From Pseudoxanthomonas mexicana (GTDB taxonomy: Bacteria; Pseudomonadota; Gammaproteobacteria; Xanthomonadales; Xanthomonadaceae): DNA of 64,000 nt. Below the pieces are notes generated by a model, which worked only from the letters and a program-made list of their open reading frames with translations, was not told the origin of the DNA and searched no databases. The position numbers and the translations under genes are program-made. The stretch spans positions 50,204 through 114,203 of the forward strand of contig NZ_PDWV01000007.1 in the NCBI RefSeq assembly GCF_010093385.1. Reading direction: 5' to 3'. Shown here piece after piece: positions 53,349 through 61,910 of this stretch; the first letter of the stretch is position 1; each line of letters begins with the position of its first letter.

Positions 53349-54296
53349 TCATGCGGCGACCGCCACCTGGTGCTCGTAGTACGGGTGCTGCTTGTCGTCG
53401 AAGATGGCGTAGAGCGCGTCGAGGTTGCCCGGATCCGGATTGAGCCAGGCTTCGACGTGCTCGGGCTTGATGTTGATGATCGTGCGGTCGTGGCCAGCGG
53501 CTGCGACCTCGGGCTCCGGCTCGTCGGTGATGGCGGCGAAGCAGGGCAGGTCCGGCTCGATGCCAGCGGGGTCGGTCCAGTTGGCCCACAGGCAGGCCAC
53601 CAGCATTGGTTCGCCCGTCTTGGGGCGGAACTTGATGCGCTGGCTGCCGCCGCCAGGCTTGTCGACGTTCTCCCAGAACTCCTCGATCACCATGAGGCCG
53701 TGCGTGTAGCCGAACTGCCGGCGCCAGTAGCGCTCGAGGTTGTCCCGGCGGGCGTTGTACGTGCCACTCATCTCGCCCGTCCGGGTGAAGTCGCTCGACG
53801 CCGGCGTGCCGGGTTGCCGCAGCTGGTAGCGCATCGGCCGCACCACGTAGCCGTCGCCGTCGCCGTCACGAACGATGACCGGCACCCACCACTGCGGGAA
53901 GAACTGCCAGTCGCGCCCCTTCAGCTCCGTCCGACGGAGGTCGGTGATCCAGCCCTTGAGCTGCTCGCTCTTGTTGGTGGCGATGCGGACGTGTTCGCTG
54001 GCTGCCTTCGTGACCTTCGTCTGCAGCTTTCGCTCGTTGTCCGCCTTGCGCTTGGCCTGCTTGAACATCTCGGCCTGCCAGGCGGCCTCGTCTTCCGCGA
54101 ACCTCGCATCCATCGCCGCGCGCGCGTCCGGCGGCAGGAGCGGGCCAATCGTGTCGATCACACCCTTGGGGATCTTCTTCCGCTCCAGCCCGTTCTCGCG
54201 CAGCCAGAGCCGGGCGAACGCGGCCAGGTCCATGACCGGTCCCTGGTGGCGGACGAACTTGTTGTAGTCGGCCTTGATCTGGGCGGAGTAGCACAC
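53349..54296 (-). CDS. SRAP (HMCES/YedK-type) domain protein, phage variant
   Basis: SRAP proteins crosslink to abasic sites in single-stranded DNA through Cys2. The GTG at 54296 gives M-C-Y-S-A-Q, placing the catalytic Cys at position 2. This decides the start, supported by GGGAG upstream. Other active-site parts are TYNARRDNLE (Asn), MVIEEFWEN (Glu) and GHDRTIINI (His). At 315 residues it is longer than YedK because of a charged helical insert (~55-110, AKRKADNERKLQTKVTKAAS). It could protect phage DNA or have been recruited for another role. Confidence 0.88.
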   Translation of the reverse strand: MCYSAQIKADYNKFVRHQGPVMDLAAFARLWLRENGLERKKIPKGVIDTIGPLLPPDARAAMDARFAEDEAAWQAEMFKQAKRKADNERKLQTKVTKAASEHVRIATNKSEQLKGWITDLRRTELKGRDWQFFPQWWVPVIVRDGDGDGYVVRPMRYQLRQPGTPASSDFTRTGEMSGTYNARRDNLERYWRRQFGYTHGLMVIEEFWENVDKPGGGSQRIKFRPKTGEPMLVACLWANWTDPAGIEPDLPCFAAITDEPEPEVAAAGHDRTIINIKPEHVEAWLNPDPGNLDALYAIFDDKQHPYYEHQVAVAA

Positions 54297-54297
54297 G

Positions 54298-54498
54298 TCA
54301 GCCGATCTCCCGGGTGTGGGCCAGGTAGCCGCGGCGCGCCAGTTCGTCGACGACGGCCCGCTCAATCTCCTCGGCGTCGTGGTCCGCGATCCCCTCGAAC
54401 AGGGCTGCGTCTGCCTCCTGGAGGGCCTCGACTGCGGCAAGGAATCTCTGCCACTCGGGTCCGCCCAGGCGCTCTTGTGCGATCGACTTGATGTCCAT
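54298..54498 (-). CDS. Small acidic protein upstream of the SRAP gene
   Basis: The 66-residue acidic helical protein (MDIKSIAQERLGGPEWQRFL, ALFEGIADHDAEEIERAV) ends one base before the SRAP GTG, so the two are surely cotranscribed. The start is the ATG at 54498. I do not recognise a family. Its coupling suggests a small partner of the SRAP protein or a phage early protein. Confidence 0.6.
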   Translation of the reverse strand: MDIKSIAQERLGGPEWQRFLAAVEALQEADAALFEGIADHDAEEIERAVVDELARRGYLAHTREIG

Positions 54499-54561
54499 GG
54501 GGCGACTATACCCGTGCCCCCGTCTCAGCCCCTGTGACGTACGGCTGTGCACCCTATCGAA

Positions 54562-54900
54562 ATGCACACCATCCCGCCCGGCTTTGAGTTTCGCCCATAC
54601 GTTGGGGGGCCAGGCCTTTACCTTGACGGGCGGCTGATCGCCCATGCGTCCGCAGCGACCGGCGAGCCCGGGGCACGGTGGCGCCTGTGCATTTCGCCGA
54701 GCGGGATGCCGCGATACGAGTTCCTCAGGGACGAGAACGCCTGCCGTCGCTACATGGCGGCCTGGGCGAGAAAGTGGGAACGGCGGATCCGGAAGGCGAT
54801 GGTCGACGTTGGCACTGGCCACCCTTACGGCCAGGTGCGGCCGCCGACTGAACCGAGTCGACATCCTCGCGGCAGGAGCCGACGAAGCTCGCGCCTCTGA
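54562..54900 (+). CDS. Phage-associated hypothetical protein
   Basis: The 112-residue protein contains GLYLDGRLIAHASAATGEPG, then RWRLCISPSGMPRYEFLRDE and RYMAAWARKWERRIRKAM. This looks like a small beta-hairpin unit followed by a Trp/Arg-rich helix, a pattern I associate with short proteins of Xanthomonadaceae prophages. Function is unknown. The start is uncertain: a GTG at 54547 is in frame. The C-terminal 25 residues are basic and Pro/Arg-rich. Confidence 0.55.
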   Translation: MHTIPPGFEFRPYVGGPGLYLDGRLIAHASAATGEPGARWRLCISPSGMPRYEFLRDENACRRYMAAWARKWERRIRKAMVDVGTGHPYGQVRPPTEPSRHPRGRSRRSSRL

Positions 54901-54976
54901 GCGGCAAGACCAAAGCCCCAAGGCATACTGACGTTCGCGCTACGCTTGCGGCGTCCTGGGGAGCAGCGAGGGGAAC

Positions 54977-55531
54977 ATGGAAGAGGGCGACATCCTTAGG
55001 CAGCGCCGCAACCTGGTGGCGATGAGCTGCCTGCTGATCATCTTCGACCTGGCCAAGGTCGAGGTCGCGAAGGTGGGCGTTCTGGGCACCGACCTGATCA
55101 TCGGAGATGTTCGTGTGCTGGCGATCAGCATGTGGGTGGTGTGGGCCTACTTCCTCCTCCGCTACTACCAGTTCTGGCGAGCGGACTCTCCACATCTGTC
55201 GCGGGCCATCTTCGACCTGGTTGAAACTTACGGACGCCGCCACGCAATCAACATTGGCATGGCAAAGGACGATCTATCGGGGTCCGTCTCACTGGTGCGG
55301 AAGGGCTGGCTAGGAGGGTGGCGATTTGAGGAAACGCAGTACGTGCGAAACGCTCCCGTCGTGACCGATCAGCGTGATGTTTCTTGGCCTGTCGTACTGT
55401 CATGGAGGCTGAAGTCGTGGTGGCACGTGGTGGTGCACACACCGCACTTCACCGAGCACGCGCTGCCGTTGGTGCTTGCAGCTGCCACTCCCGTGGTTGC
55501 GGTGTTGACCAAGATCTGTGCTCAGCCTTAG
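54977..55531 (+). CDS. Membrane protein of unknown function in the prophage
   Basis: The 184-residue protein has hydrophobic segments at ~16-35 (MSCLLIIFDLAKVEVAKVGV), ~45-64 (VLAISMWVVWAYFLLRYYQF) and ~160-178 (ALPLVLAAATPVVAVL). A ~90-residue soluble loop rich in Trp (WLGGWRFEE, WRLKSWWHVV) separates the last two. A GAGGGGAA site precedes the ATG. No family is recognised. As a lysogeny-region gene it may be a moron altering the host envelope. Confidence 0.65.
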   Translation: MEEGDILRQRRNLVAMSCLLIIFDLAKVEVAKVGVLGTDLIIGDVRVLAISMWVVWAYFLLRYYQFWRADSPHLSRAIFDLVETYGRRHAINIGMAKDDLSGSVSLVRKGWLGGWRFEETQYVRNAPVVTDQRDVSWPVVLSWRLKSWWHVVVHTPHFTEHALPLVLAAATPVVAVLTKICAQP

Positions 55532-55575
55532 CGTCTCGCGTCCCACCTCTCTACTTTACGTGGGATTTTTTTCAG

Positions 55576-55593
55576 TCCCACTCATGAGTGGGA
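55576..55593. promoter_or_regulatory. 18-bp perfect palindrome, likely phage operator
   Basis: TCCCACTCATGAGTGGGA reads the same on both strands. A further half-site with the same GTGGGATTT string lies just upstream (about 55559-55567). The sites are 45-80 bp before the regulator-like gene at 55638, the usual place for autoregulation. Confidence 0.65.
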
Positions 55594-55637
55594 TTTGACC
55601 CTCAACATGGACCGCAAAAAGTCGCCATAGGGACAAG

Positions 55638-55913
55638 ATGCTCAGGATCCGAAACATTGGGAACGCGCACGCCGTGGACTGGTTTCGCGTACTCGCTGAC
55701 CTGACCAGGCACGGCGTCTCCGACCTCGCAGTGTCGAAGGCGATCGATGTGCCGCCACGCACGATCGGCGGGTGGAAGAACGAGGGGGCGCAGCCGCGGC
55801 ATTCGGACGGCGAGGCGCTGATCGATTTGTGGGCAAAGGTTACAGGTTGCGATCGAGCAGCATGCCCGAGGCCAGCATCCTACGGTCGCGCTCCAGGCTA
55901 CAGGCAGGGATAG
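55638..55913 (+). CDS. Small regulator-like protein (helix-turn-helix type)
   Basis: In the 91-residue protein, residues ~20-70 fit a helix-turn-helix: FRVLADLTRHGVSDLAVSKA, IDVPPRTIGGWKNEGAQP, then HSDGEALIDLWAKVTG. This resembles Cro/YdaS-type phage proteins in which the recognition helix is followed by a GW turn. A palindromic operator precedes it. The last 16 bp overlap the convergent Rap1a-like gene. DNA binding is inferred. Confidence 0.65.
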   Translation: MLRIRNIGNAHAVDWFRVLADLTRHGVSDLAVSKAIDVPPRTIGGWKNEGAQPRHSDGEALIDLWAKVTGCDRAACPRPASYGRAPGYRQG

Positions 55914-56704
55914 GCCGCAAGCATCGCGGTTGCCAGAGCTGTGGCCGCAAAGACAGGTCGATCCGCATCGGACTCGTCATACCATCGCACGTACGCCCGG
56001 GCGACTTCAGGTGTCGTTGCGCGACCGCTGCAACTCGGGGTAACAGACTTCGACAGTGTTGCCTGCAGCTCTGAGCCTTCCGTGAATCCGCGCACATACG
56101 CAAGGCAAGCCAGATGCTGCGGTGGTAGCTTGCCCCCGTCGCTGATCCCCTCGCACAGATCCCTCAATGTTTTGGATGTGAATCCGGCCGCCACCTCCGA
56201 GCTTCCATCCTTGCGGGCACCGGATTGCACGTCGGAGCTGTCCCTTGTCGAGGCGCAATAGCGACCAGACGTCAGCACATCCACCTTGTCCAGCGGCCGA
56301 AAGTAGGTCTCCGTCCAACCTTGGTGCAAGCCCATGACGGTCTCGTTCATGAAGAAGCCGGCGAAGTAGCACATGCCGTTCGCGAATTGGACGTTCCCGC
56401 GCAGGTTCATGGAGATCCCGCCCCCATCCTCTCCGTAGGAATGGCCGAAGGAATAGAGGTGATCGGGCTTCGCACCGGCGCAACCGGCGTCAGCGCTGTC
56501 CAACAGGAACTCCATGTAGACGACGTCGCCATCCTCGGCGACTGGCTTGGTGAGCAGCGCGGCTCCGTTGAACCTAGGCGTCCACTCAGTGACGCGCACT
56601 CGGTGGTCATCGGCCTTGCAAACCTGCAACTGCTTCGGGATCTCGGCCAAGGCTGCGGGGCTGGCGATCGCGAGAGCTAGTGCGAGTAGGGCTTTCCGGT
56701 GCAT
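55898..56704 (-). CDS. Secreted protein with C-terminal Rap1a/Tai-like domain
   Basis: The 268-residue protein has a clear signal peptide (KALLALALAIASPAALAEIP). Residues ~22-155 form an unrecognised beta-rich domain with several Cys (CKADDHRVRVTEW, GMCYFAGFFMNETV). Residues ~170-268 match the Rap1a/Tai pattern: LRDLCEGIS, HLACLAYVRGFTEG, a Cys in VTPSCSGRA, VARAYVRWY and the terminal AYPCL. Rap1a proteins are immunity proteins to type VI effectors. Similar domains also occur in other secreted proteins, so immunity is only one option. Confidence 0.7.
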   Translation of the reverse strand: MHRKALLALALAIASPAALAEIPKQLQVCKADDHRVRVTEWTPRFNGAALLTKPVAEDGDVVYMEFLLDSADAGCAGAKPDHLYSFGHSYGEDGGGISMNLRGNVQFANGMCYFAGFFMNETVMGLHQGWTETYFRPLDKVDVLTSGRYCASTRDSSDVQSGARKDGSSEVAAGFTSKTLRDLCEGISDGGKLPPQHLACLAYVRGFTEGSELQATLSKSVTPSCSGRATTPEVARAYVRWYDESDADRPVFAATALATAMLAAYPCL

Positions 56705-56755
56705 GGGTGGTCCTCCTGACGCGACGAGTGTAGGGCCTGCGAACGCTGCGCCGAT

Positions 56756-58471
56756 TCAATTCCGTTCTGTCACCGCGGCCTCGAAATCCGGCGCGCGCTC
56801 CGGCCCGAAAGTCTCGCCGGAGTCCATCAAGGGGCTGCCGCCCGGGGCCCACCAGTATTCCGTGCCGAACTCGTTGCGCGCCCGGTTCTCCATGCGGCGC
56901 AGGTAGCCTGGGCTGGCCGCCTCCTGCAGGTCATGGATAAGCAGGTGGTCGACCGCCGCCCGGGTGTACCAGAGGTTGATCGCGGCAGACAGGCCGGGCG
57001 TGTTTCCCTTGGCGAACCGGACCAGTTCCGCGCCGAAGTCGGTCTCTTCTCCCTTGGCGGCCTGCAGCGCGTTGCCCCAGGTGAGCGCGACCGTTTCCTC
57101 GGCCAGGCCCGCAACCGGGCCCAGGAGCGTGGCGAAGGCGCCGCGGCCGTGTTCGGTTTCGTCCGCGAACAAGAAGTCGCCGTAGATCGAGAGGGCACCA
57201 CCCTTGAGCAGGGCGCCCATCCAAGTCTTCCACTCGCGCACGTTGCGCGGATCCTTGCCGTCGCGCAGCTGGGCGGCCTGCATCGCCACCATGCCGAGCA
57301 GGGTCGTGGACGTGGTCAGCGCCAGCATCGCCGACAGGCGACGGTTCGGCGTGGGTTCGCTCAGCGCGCGTGCCCAGTGCTTGGGGATCATGGCGATAGG
57401 GAAGGACTTGAAGAGGAACCCCGAGCGCGTCAGCTCACCCTTCCATGTGCCGCGCTGCAGGCCGCTCATCATGAGCGCACGCTCCCGGGCGCCGGGTTCG
57501 ATGACGGCCATGTTCGTTTCCTCGAGCACGGCGCCGAGCAGCTTGGTCACCGCCTCCTCGCGCAGCGCTGCCGGGTCGCCCAGATCGGACAGCTTCTCGT
57601 CCGGGATGCGATAGATCGCGTCGGGCGTGAGCACGGTGTCGTTCCCGCCGGTCCAGTCCTCCAGCTCCGCACGCTTCCACACCGCGAAGTCGGTCTCGGT
57701 GATGCCCTTGGACAGCAGGATCCGGTGATCGCCCGGGTCCAGGTCCGCCAGGCGTGCGTGCTGGCTGGTGATCGAGCCGATGCCGTCCATCATCGTGACG
57801 CCCCACGCGCGGCGCCTCGCATCGGTGAGGTAGTTCAGGCCCGACGCGCGCAGCGTGGCGCCTGCCATCTTGGATGAGAACCCAGCCCCGAGCCCGTCGT
57901 TGCCGAACCGGTTGAGGGAACTGACCAGCGTGTTCAACGCCAGGCCCGCTCGCTGCGCGAGACGGCGCTCCTGCGCATTGGCCGGATTCATGGCGGCCAG
58001 CTCGTTCCGCCAGAGCTGCAGCTGGGGCAGGTTGTTCACGGAGGCCATCCGCATCATCGTGCCCTCGTCCGTAATCGACGTGAGCACGGCCGAGCCCAGC
58101 CTCGTGGACACCAGGTTGTTCCGAATCGCGTCGAAGGCGCGCGCCAGACGCTCGGAGGCTACCGGCAGCGTCCGTCCGGTAACGTGGTCGAACAGCGCCT
58201 CAACCTTCTGTGCCTGCTTGAGGTACGCGCCGCTGCGCGCCGGCTCGGCATCCACGAGTCGGCCGACAGCCTGATCCTGCAGCAGGCGGAAGGCGTGCGC
58301 GGGGTTCGGGCCGAACGTCTCCACCGCGGCGATGTCGCGCGCGATGCCGGCGATGTGCCCGGTGAGCGTCTCGTAAGGCGTGTGCTCGCCGAAGTTGCTC
58401 TGGTAGTCCAGATAGTCCTTCGCGGACCGGAAGTGAACCTGGCGGCTCTCGCTGCCACGGTTGGCCATCAT
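56756..58471 (-). CDS. Phage internal virion protein, C-terminal part of a split gene
   Basis: The 571-residue protein starts MMANRGSESRQVHFRSAKDY. The first residues look like the middle of a domain, not a natural N-terminus. Most of it is helical and hydrophilic, with a mildly hydrophobic zone (~385-410, LTTSTTLLGMVAMQAAQLRD) and a FLFADETEHGRGAFATLLGP stretch. This is the style of large podovirus ejection proteins that form a channel into the host. The upstream ORF overlaps by 4 bp in another frame. See the findings for the frame change. Confidence 0.7.
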   Translation of the reverse strand: MMANRGSESRQVHFRSAKDYLDYQSNFGEHTPYETLTGHIAGIARDIAAVETFGPNPAHAFRLLQDQAVGRLVDAEPARSGAYLKQAQKVEALFDHVTGRTLPVASERLARAFDAIRNNLVSTRLGSAVLTSITDEGTMMRMASVNNLPQLQLWRNELAAMNPANAQERRLAQRAGLALNTLVSSLNRFGNDGLGAGFSSKMAGATLRASGLNYLTDARRRAWGVTMMDGIGSITSQHARLADLDPGDHRILLSKGITETDFAVWKRAELEDWTGGNDTVLTPDAIYRIPDEKLSDLGDPAALREEAVTKLLGAVLEETNMAVIEPGARERALMMSGLQRGTWKGELTRSGFLFKSFPIAMIPKHWARALSEPTPNRRLSAMLALTTSTTLLGMVAMQAAQLRDGKDPRNVREWKTWMGALLKGGALSIYGDFLFADETEHGRGAFATLLGPVAGLAEETVALTWGNALQAAKGEETDFGAELVRFAKGNTPGLSAAINLWYTRAAVDHLLIHDLQEAASPGYLRRMENRARNEFGTEYWWAPGGSPLMDSGETFGPERAPDFEAAVTERN

Positions 58472-59376
58472 CCCGTTCCCGCGGAACGCGCCGGGTCCAG
58501 CTTGTTCACACCGCCGGTGGCGATCGTCAGCCAGATCCCGCGGAACAGCTCGGTGACCTCGTTGTCGTCCATCATCGCGCCGTCAGGCCGCAGGTAGCGC
58601 GAGCGGTCGACGGCCGGCAGGATGCTGCCGACCCAGTAGTCGCGGGCGAACTCTTTCGGCGGTGGCCGATCCAGCGCGATCGCCTTCGCGCGCTCGACGG
58701 GCGTCAGGGTTTTCAGCCATTCCTCACGGCCTGCACGTGCGACGCGCACCTGCGAGTGGTGGTGCGGCATGCCCCAGTCATCGAGCTGGCCGACGTCGCC
58801 GCCGGCCCGGTTGTAGCGCTGACGCAGGGCCTCGGCGATCTGCTTGAACTGCTCGGCGCCCTTGGCGGCCACCGGATTGCCGCTGGCCTCGCCGTGTAGC
58901 TCCATCACCAGATCGCGCACGCCCTCGGGGTTTTCAAACAGACCCCAGAAGCGCGGGTTCGTCGCCTCCAGGGTGTCGACCATCTGGCGCAGCGCGTCGT
59001 CGCGGATGGCGCTGGCGCGGGATTCCACGGACTGGATGGATCCTTGCGCGTCGGCATGGAACGCCACGATCCGGGAGAGCGCGTCCAGAGGGGAGCCGGG
59101 AAAGTCGGCGATGGTCTGCTGCAGCTCACCGATCCGAGTGATCTGCAAGGCTTGGCGCTGGAGCTTCTTCTGCGCCTCGGCCGCGATTTCTCGCGCAGCA
59201 GCTGCAGCCCCTTCCTCAATCCGTTGCTCCTGGGTCTTGGCCAGCCAGCCCGTGCGGTCAGCGCGTGCCAGCTGCTGCATGGCGCGGCTGAGCCGCTGTT
59301 CGATCGCGGTGACTTCTGCCGCGGTGGCCTCGCGGCCGTAGACGGCGTTGACCGCCTGGATGCATTGTGGCTTCAT
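58468..59376 (-). CDS. Phage internal virion protein, N-terminal part of a split gene
   Basis: The 302-residue protein starts at the ATG at 59376 behind GAGGAGC (MKPQCIQAVNAVYGREATAA). A long helical region (~25-140, KTQEQRIEEGAAAAAREIAA) is followed by LDDWGMPHHHSQVRVA and FARDYWVGSILPAVDRSRYL. It stops at TGA inside ATGATG, where the next ORF opens. The combined length (~870 residues) fits one large ejection protein. Its start overlaps the stop of the transglycosylase gene (ATGA). Confidence 0.7.
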   Translation of the reverse strand: MKPQCIQAVNAVYGREATAAEVTAIEQRLSRAMQQLARADRTGWLAKTQEQRIEEGAAAAAREIAAEAQKKLQRQALQITRIGELQQTIADFPGSPLDALSRIVAFHADAQGSIQSVESRASAIRDDALRQMVDTLEATNPRFWGLFENPEGVRDLVMELHGEASGNPVAAKGAEQFKQIAEALRQRYNRAGGDVGQLDDWGMPHHHSQVRVARAGREEWLKTLTPVERAKAIALDRPPPKEFARDYWVGSILPAVDRSRYLRPDGAMMDDNEVTELFRGIWLTIATGGVNKLDPARSAGTG

Positions 59377-61910
59377 GCGCCGCTCCTCAGGAAACAGTTG
59401 GCTGCCGCGTGTACGGCGTCGATCTCGATGCGGGCGCTGGCTGCCTCGGCCTCGGCTTCGGCCAGCGCATCCGCCACGCGCATCGTGATGGGGCGACCAT
59501 CGGCGTCGACGGCCCCGGTGGGGATCAGCAGGGCGGGCTTCTGCACGGCAAGCTCGCGGGCTGCTTCGCTGGTCGACGCTGGCGCACGCGGAGCTGCATT
59601 GCCTTCCGGAAGCGTCACGCCCGACTGCCTGGCGAGTTCCAGCACAGCCCGTGCGGCATCGTCGCGGCCCAACACCCTGCTGGTCAGGTCCGCCGCGCGG
59701 GCGCTGTCGACACGCGACAGGACCGCGTCGTCGATCTCGATCCTGAAACCGTCGGCCTCGCGACGTGCACGAACGCCGGGGATCAGCTCGGCAACGTCGC
59801 TGCGCGCTGGTACTGCGCTGCCATCTTGGCGTTCGCCCGGTTGGGCGCTGGGGAGCTCCGCACGGCGCGTCGAGTCGCTGTCGAGTCGGACAGGGCGCTG
59901 TGCCGCTGCGGCCGACTGTTGGAGCTTTTCGGCCAGCCGGATCAGGTCCGCATCGCGATCGATCTTGTCCAGTCGCTGGCGGAGCTGAGCCGCTTGGTTC
60001 TCGTAGCCGACTGCTGCACGGTGCGCCTCGATGCCCTGGCGGATTTCCGCCCGGCGTGCACTCAGCGTCTGCATCTGTTCCGGGCTCAGCCGGTCGCGCG
60101 GGTCGGCCGGGATGATGCCCTCGCGCTGGCGCCGCTCGAACGTACGCAGGGTGTCGACGATCTGCGCATCCTCGCGGCGTAGGGCGGTCAGGTCGGCGTC
60201 GGATAGCCGATTGCTCGCCGAGAGCTCGTCGAGGTTGCTGAGCCGAGTGTCGATCACCGTTGCGGCTTCGCCTGCGGCCCAGGTCGGGCGCGGCGCGATG
60301 GCGTCTAGCGAATCCTCGCGAGCCACCCGCGAACTTTCGCGAGGCGTCGGAGCGTCCAGGTCGACGCCGGCCTTCCGTGCGCGCGCATCCCAGTTCGCGA
60401 TGGTCTGGGCCTTCGTCTTGCCGCGCAGGTAGGGGTTCGCCTCCAGCTGGGCTCGCGTGACGATCAGCTCCATCGGCGTATCGGCTGCGGCACGCGCGAA
60501 TGCCTTGGCCTTGTTGATCCCGAAATGGTGGGCCGCGTAGAGGGTGTGACGGTCGACGGGCAGGGCGGCGGCTTCCAGGGCTGCCGCATGCTGGCGATCC
60601 AGCGCCGCCACCATCTCGCCGGACTTCGCCTGATCGCCGCGCGCGGCCAGCAACTCGGCATCGGACAAGCCCTGCGCCCACGCAGGCTTGGCTGCCGCGA
60701 CGACCTTGCGCCACGTGGCCGGCGTGAACTGGTCGATGCCGAATGCCTGCGAGAGCAGCCGTCCGGTCTTCGGATCGACTGGTCGAGCATCGGCGCGTCC
60801 GCCGGATTCCAGCGCTCGGCGAAATTCCGCGTATGCCTGGCCGCCGGGGGAAGTCGAGGAGGCTGGCGAGTTCGTTGCGCTCTGCGGCCCGCCGGCAATG
60901 TCGGCGCGCAGGTCGAAGTCTCCCGGCCGGAGCAACTGGGCAACCGTGATCGGCTGGCCAGCGCTGAGCTGGTCAAGCGCCGTACGGAATGCGGTCTCAT
61001 GTCGAACATCGGCGCCGGCGGCGACCGGCTGCCCCGGCAGGGGGGCGCGACGGATGTGATCGGCGCTGTTGGCGACCAGCACGGCATCGCGCTGCTCTGG
61101 CGTCAGCCGCGGCGCGTCCGCGTGGGCCTTCGCCCCGAATGCTGCGCCCATGAGGAAGTCCAGGCCCCGCGCGTAAGGGTCGGCTGCGTCGTAGCCCTCG
61201 GCTTCCTGGGCGTACCCGCGCTGCTCCAGAATCGTGGACGAGGTGGCGTCCGCGCCTGCGCCGAGGGCGACGTTCGAGCCCGCGCCGGTGGCCAGGCGTT
61301 GCGTGAGCGTGTTGCCCCAGGCCGCCGGCACTTTCATTCCGACCGCATTGACCGCGAAGTTCACGCCGCCCACTGCGACTGCGGTCTTGGTGTCGACCCC
61401 TTGCCGCGTGAGGTCGACTGCGGGCGAAATGGCGGCGTTCGTCAGGAACAGGCCGGGTAGACCTGCCATCGTCGGGATCGAGCCGACGACCTCGTTCACG
61501 GTACTCAAGACCTTGGCCGTGTTGCCCATGGCGTTTACGTCCGGCGTCCAGTGGTCGACCGCCCGCTGGCCCAGCGCCTCGTAGACGTTCTCGAAATACC
61601 AGTCCTGGGAGTCGGTGCGCCGCTCCGGAATCGGCACATCGCGCTCGCCTTGCCGTCGACGCAGGTCTGCGAATCCTGCCGCCGCGTCGTTCATGTACGC
61701 GTCCCTCGCGCCAGCGAAAGGGGCGCCAACGAACAGCGCCAAGCGTCCCCCTTGGGCGGAGGGCAGGGCCAGGGACTTCAACGACTCGCCCACGCCGGCC
61801 AGCCCCCGCGGGGCGGCGTAGTCGAAGGGCCCCAGCTCCATTTCGTCGAACTGCTCGCTCGCCGCCTGCAGCGCGGCCGCGTCGGGATCGTATGGCTGCA
61901 GCGGCTTCAC
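59373..61910 (-). CDS. Phage internal virion protein with lytic transglycosylase-like domain
   Basis: The 845-residue protein starts at a GTG at 61910 that overlaps the previous stop (GTGA). Residues ~120-300 contain hydrophobic, Gly/Ala-rich stretches (VGSIPTMAGLPGLFLTNAAI). Residues ~355-480 resemble an SLT lysozyme-like fold. E368 is in RRALESGGRAD, followed by LLSQAFGIDQFTPATWRKVV and HTLYAAHHFGINKAKAFARA. The rest is helical coiled coil (EKLQQSAAAAQRP). By analogy to T7 gp16, it would open the peptidoglycan during DNA ejection. Confidence 0.75.
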   Translation of the reverse strand: MKPLQPYDPDAAALQAASEQFDEMELGPFDYAAPRGLAGVGESLKSLALPSAQGGRLALFVGAPFAGARDAYMNDAAAGFADLRRRQGERDVPIPERRTDSQDWYFENVYEALGQRAVDHWTPDVNAMGNTAKVLSTVNEVVGSIPTMAGLPGLFLTNAAISPAVDLTRQGVDTKTAVAVGGVNFAVNAVGMKVPAAWGNTLTQRLATGAGSNVALGAGADATSSTILEQRGYAQEAEGYDAADPYARGLDFLMGAAFGAKAHADAPRLTPEQRDAVLVANSADHIRRAPLPGQPVAAGADVRHETAFRTALDQLSAGQPITVAQLLRPGDFDLRADIAGGPQSATNSPASSTSPGGQAYAEFRRALESGGRADARPVDPKTGRLLSQAFGIDQFTPATWRKVVAAAKPAWAQGLSDAELLAARGDQAKSGEMVAALDRQHAAALEAAALPVDRHTLYAAHHFGINKAKAFARAAADTPMELIVTRAQLEANPYLRGKTKAQTIANWDARARKAGVDLDAPTPRESSRVAREDSLDAIAPRPTWAAGEAATVIDTRLSNLDELSASNRLSDADLTALRREDAQIVDTLRTFERRQREGIIPADPRDRLSPEQMQTLSARRAEIRQGIEAHRAAVGYENQAAQLRQRLDKIDRDADLIRLAEKLQQSAAAAQRPVRLDSDSTRRAELPSAQPGERQDGSAVPARSDVAELIPGVRARREADGFRIEIDDAVLSRVDSARAADLTSRVLGRDDAARAVLELARQSGVTLPEGNAAPRAPASTSEAARELAVQKPALLIPTGAVDADGRPITMRVADALAEAEAEAASARIEIDAVHAAANCFLRSGA

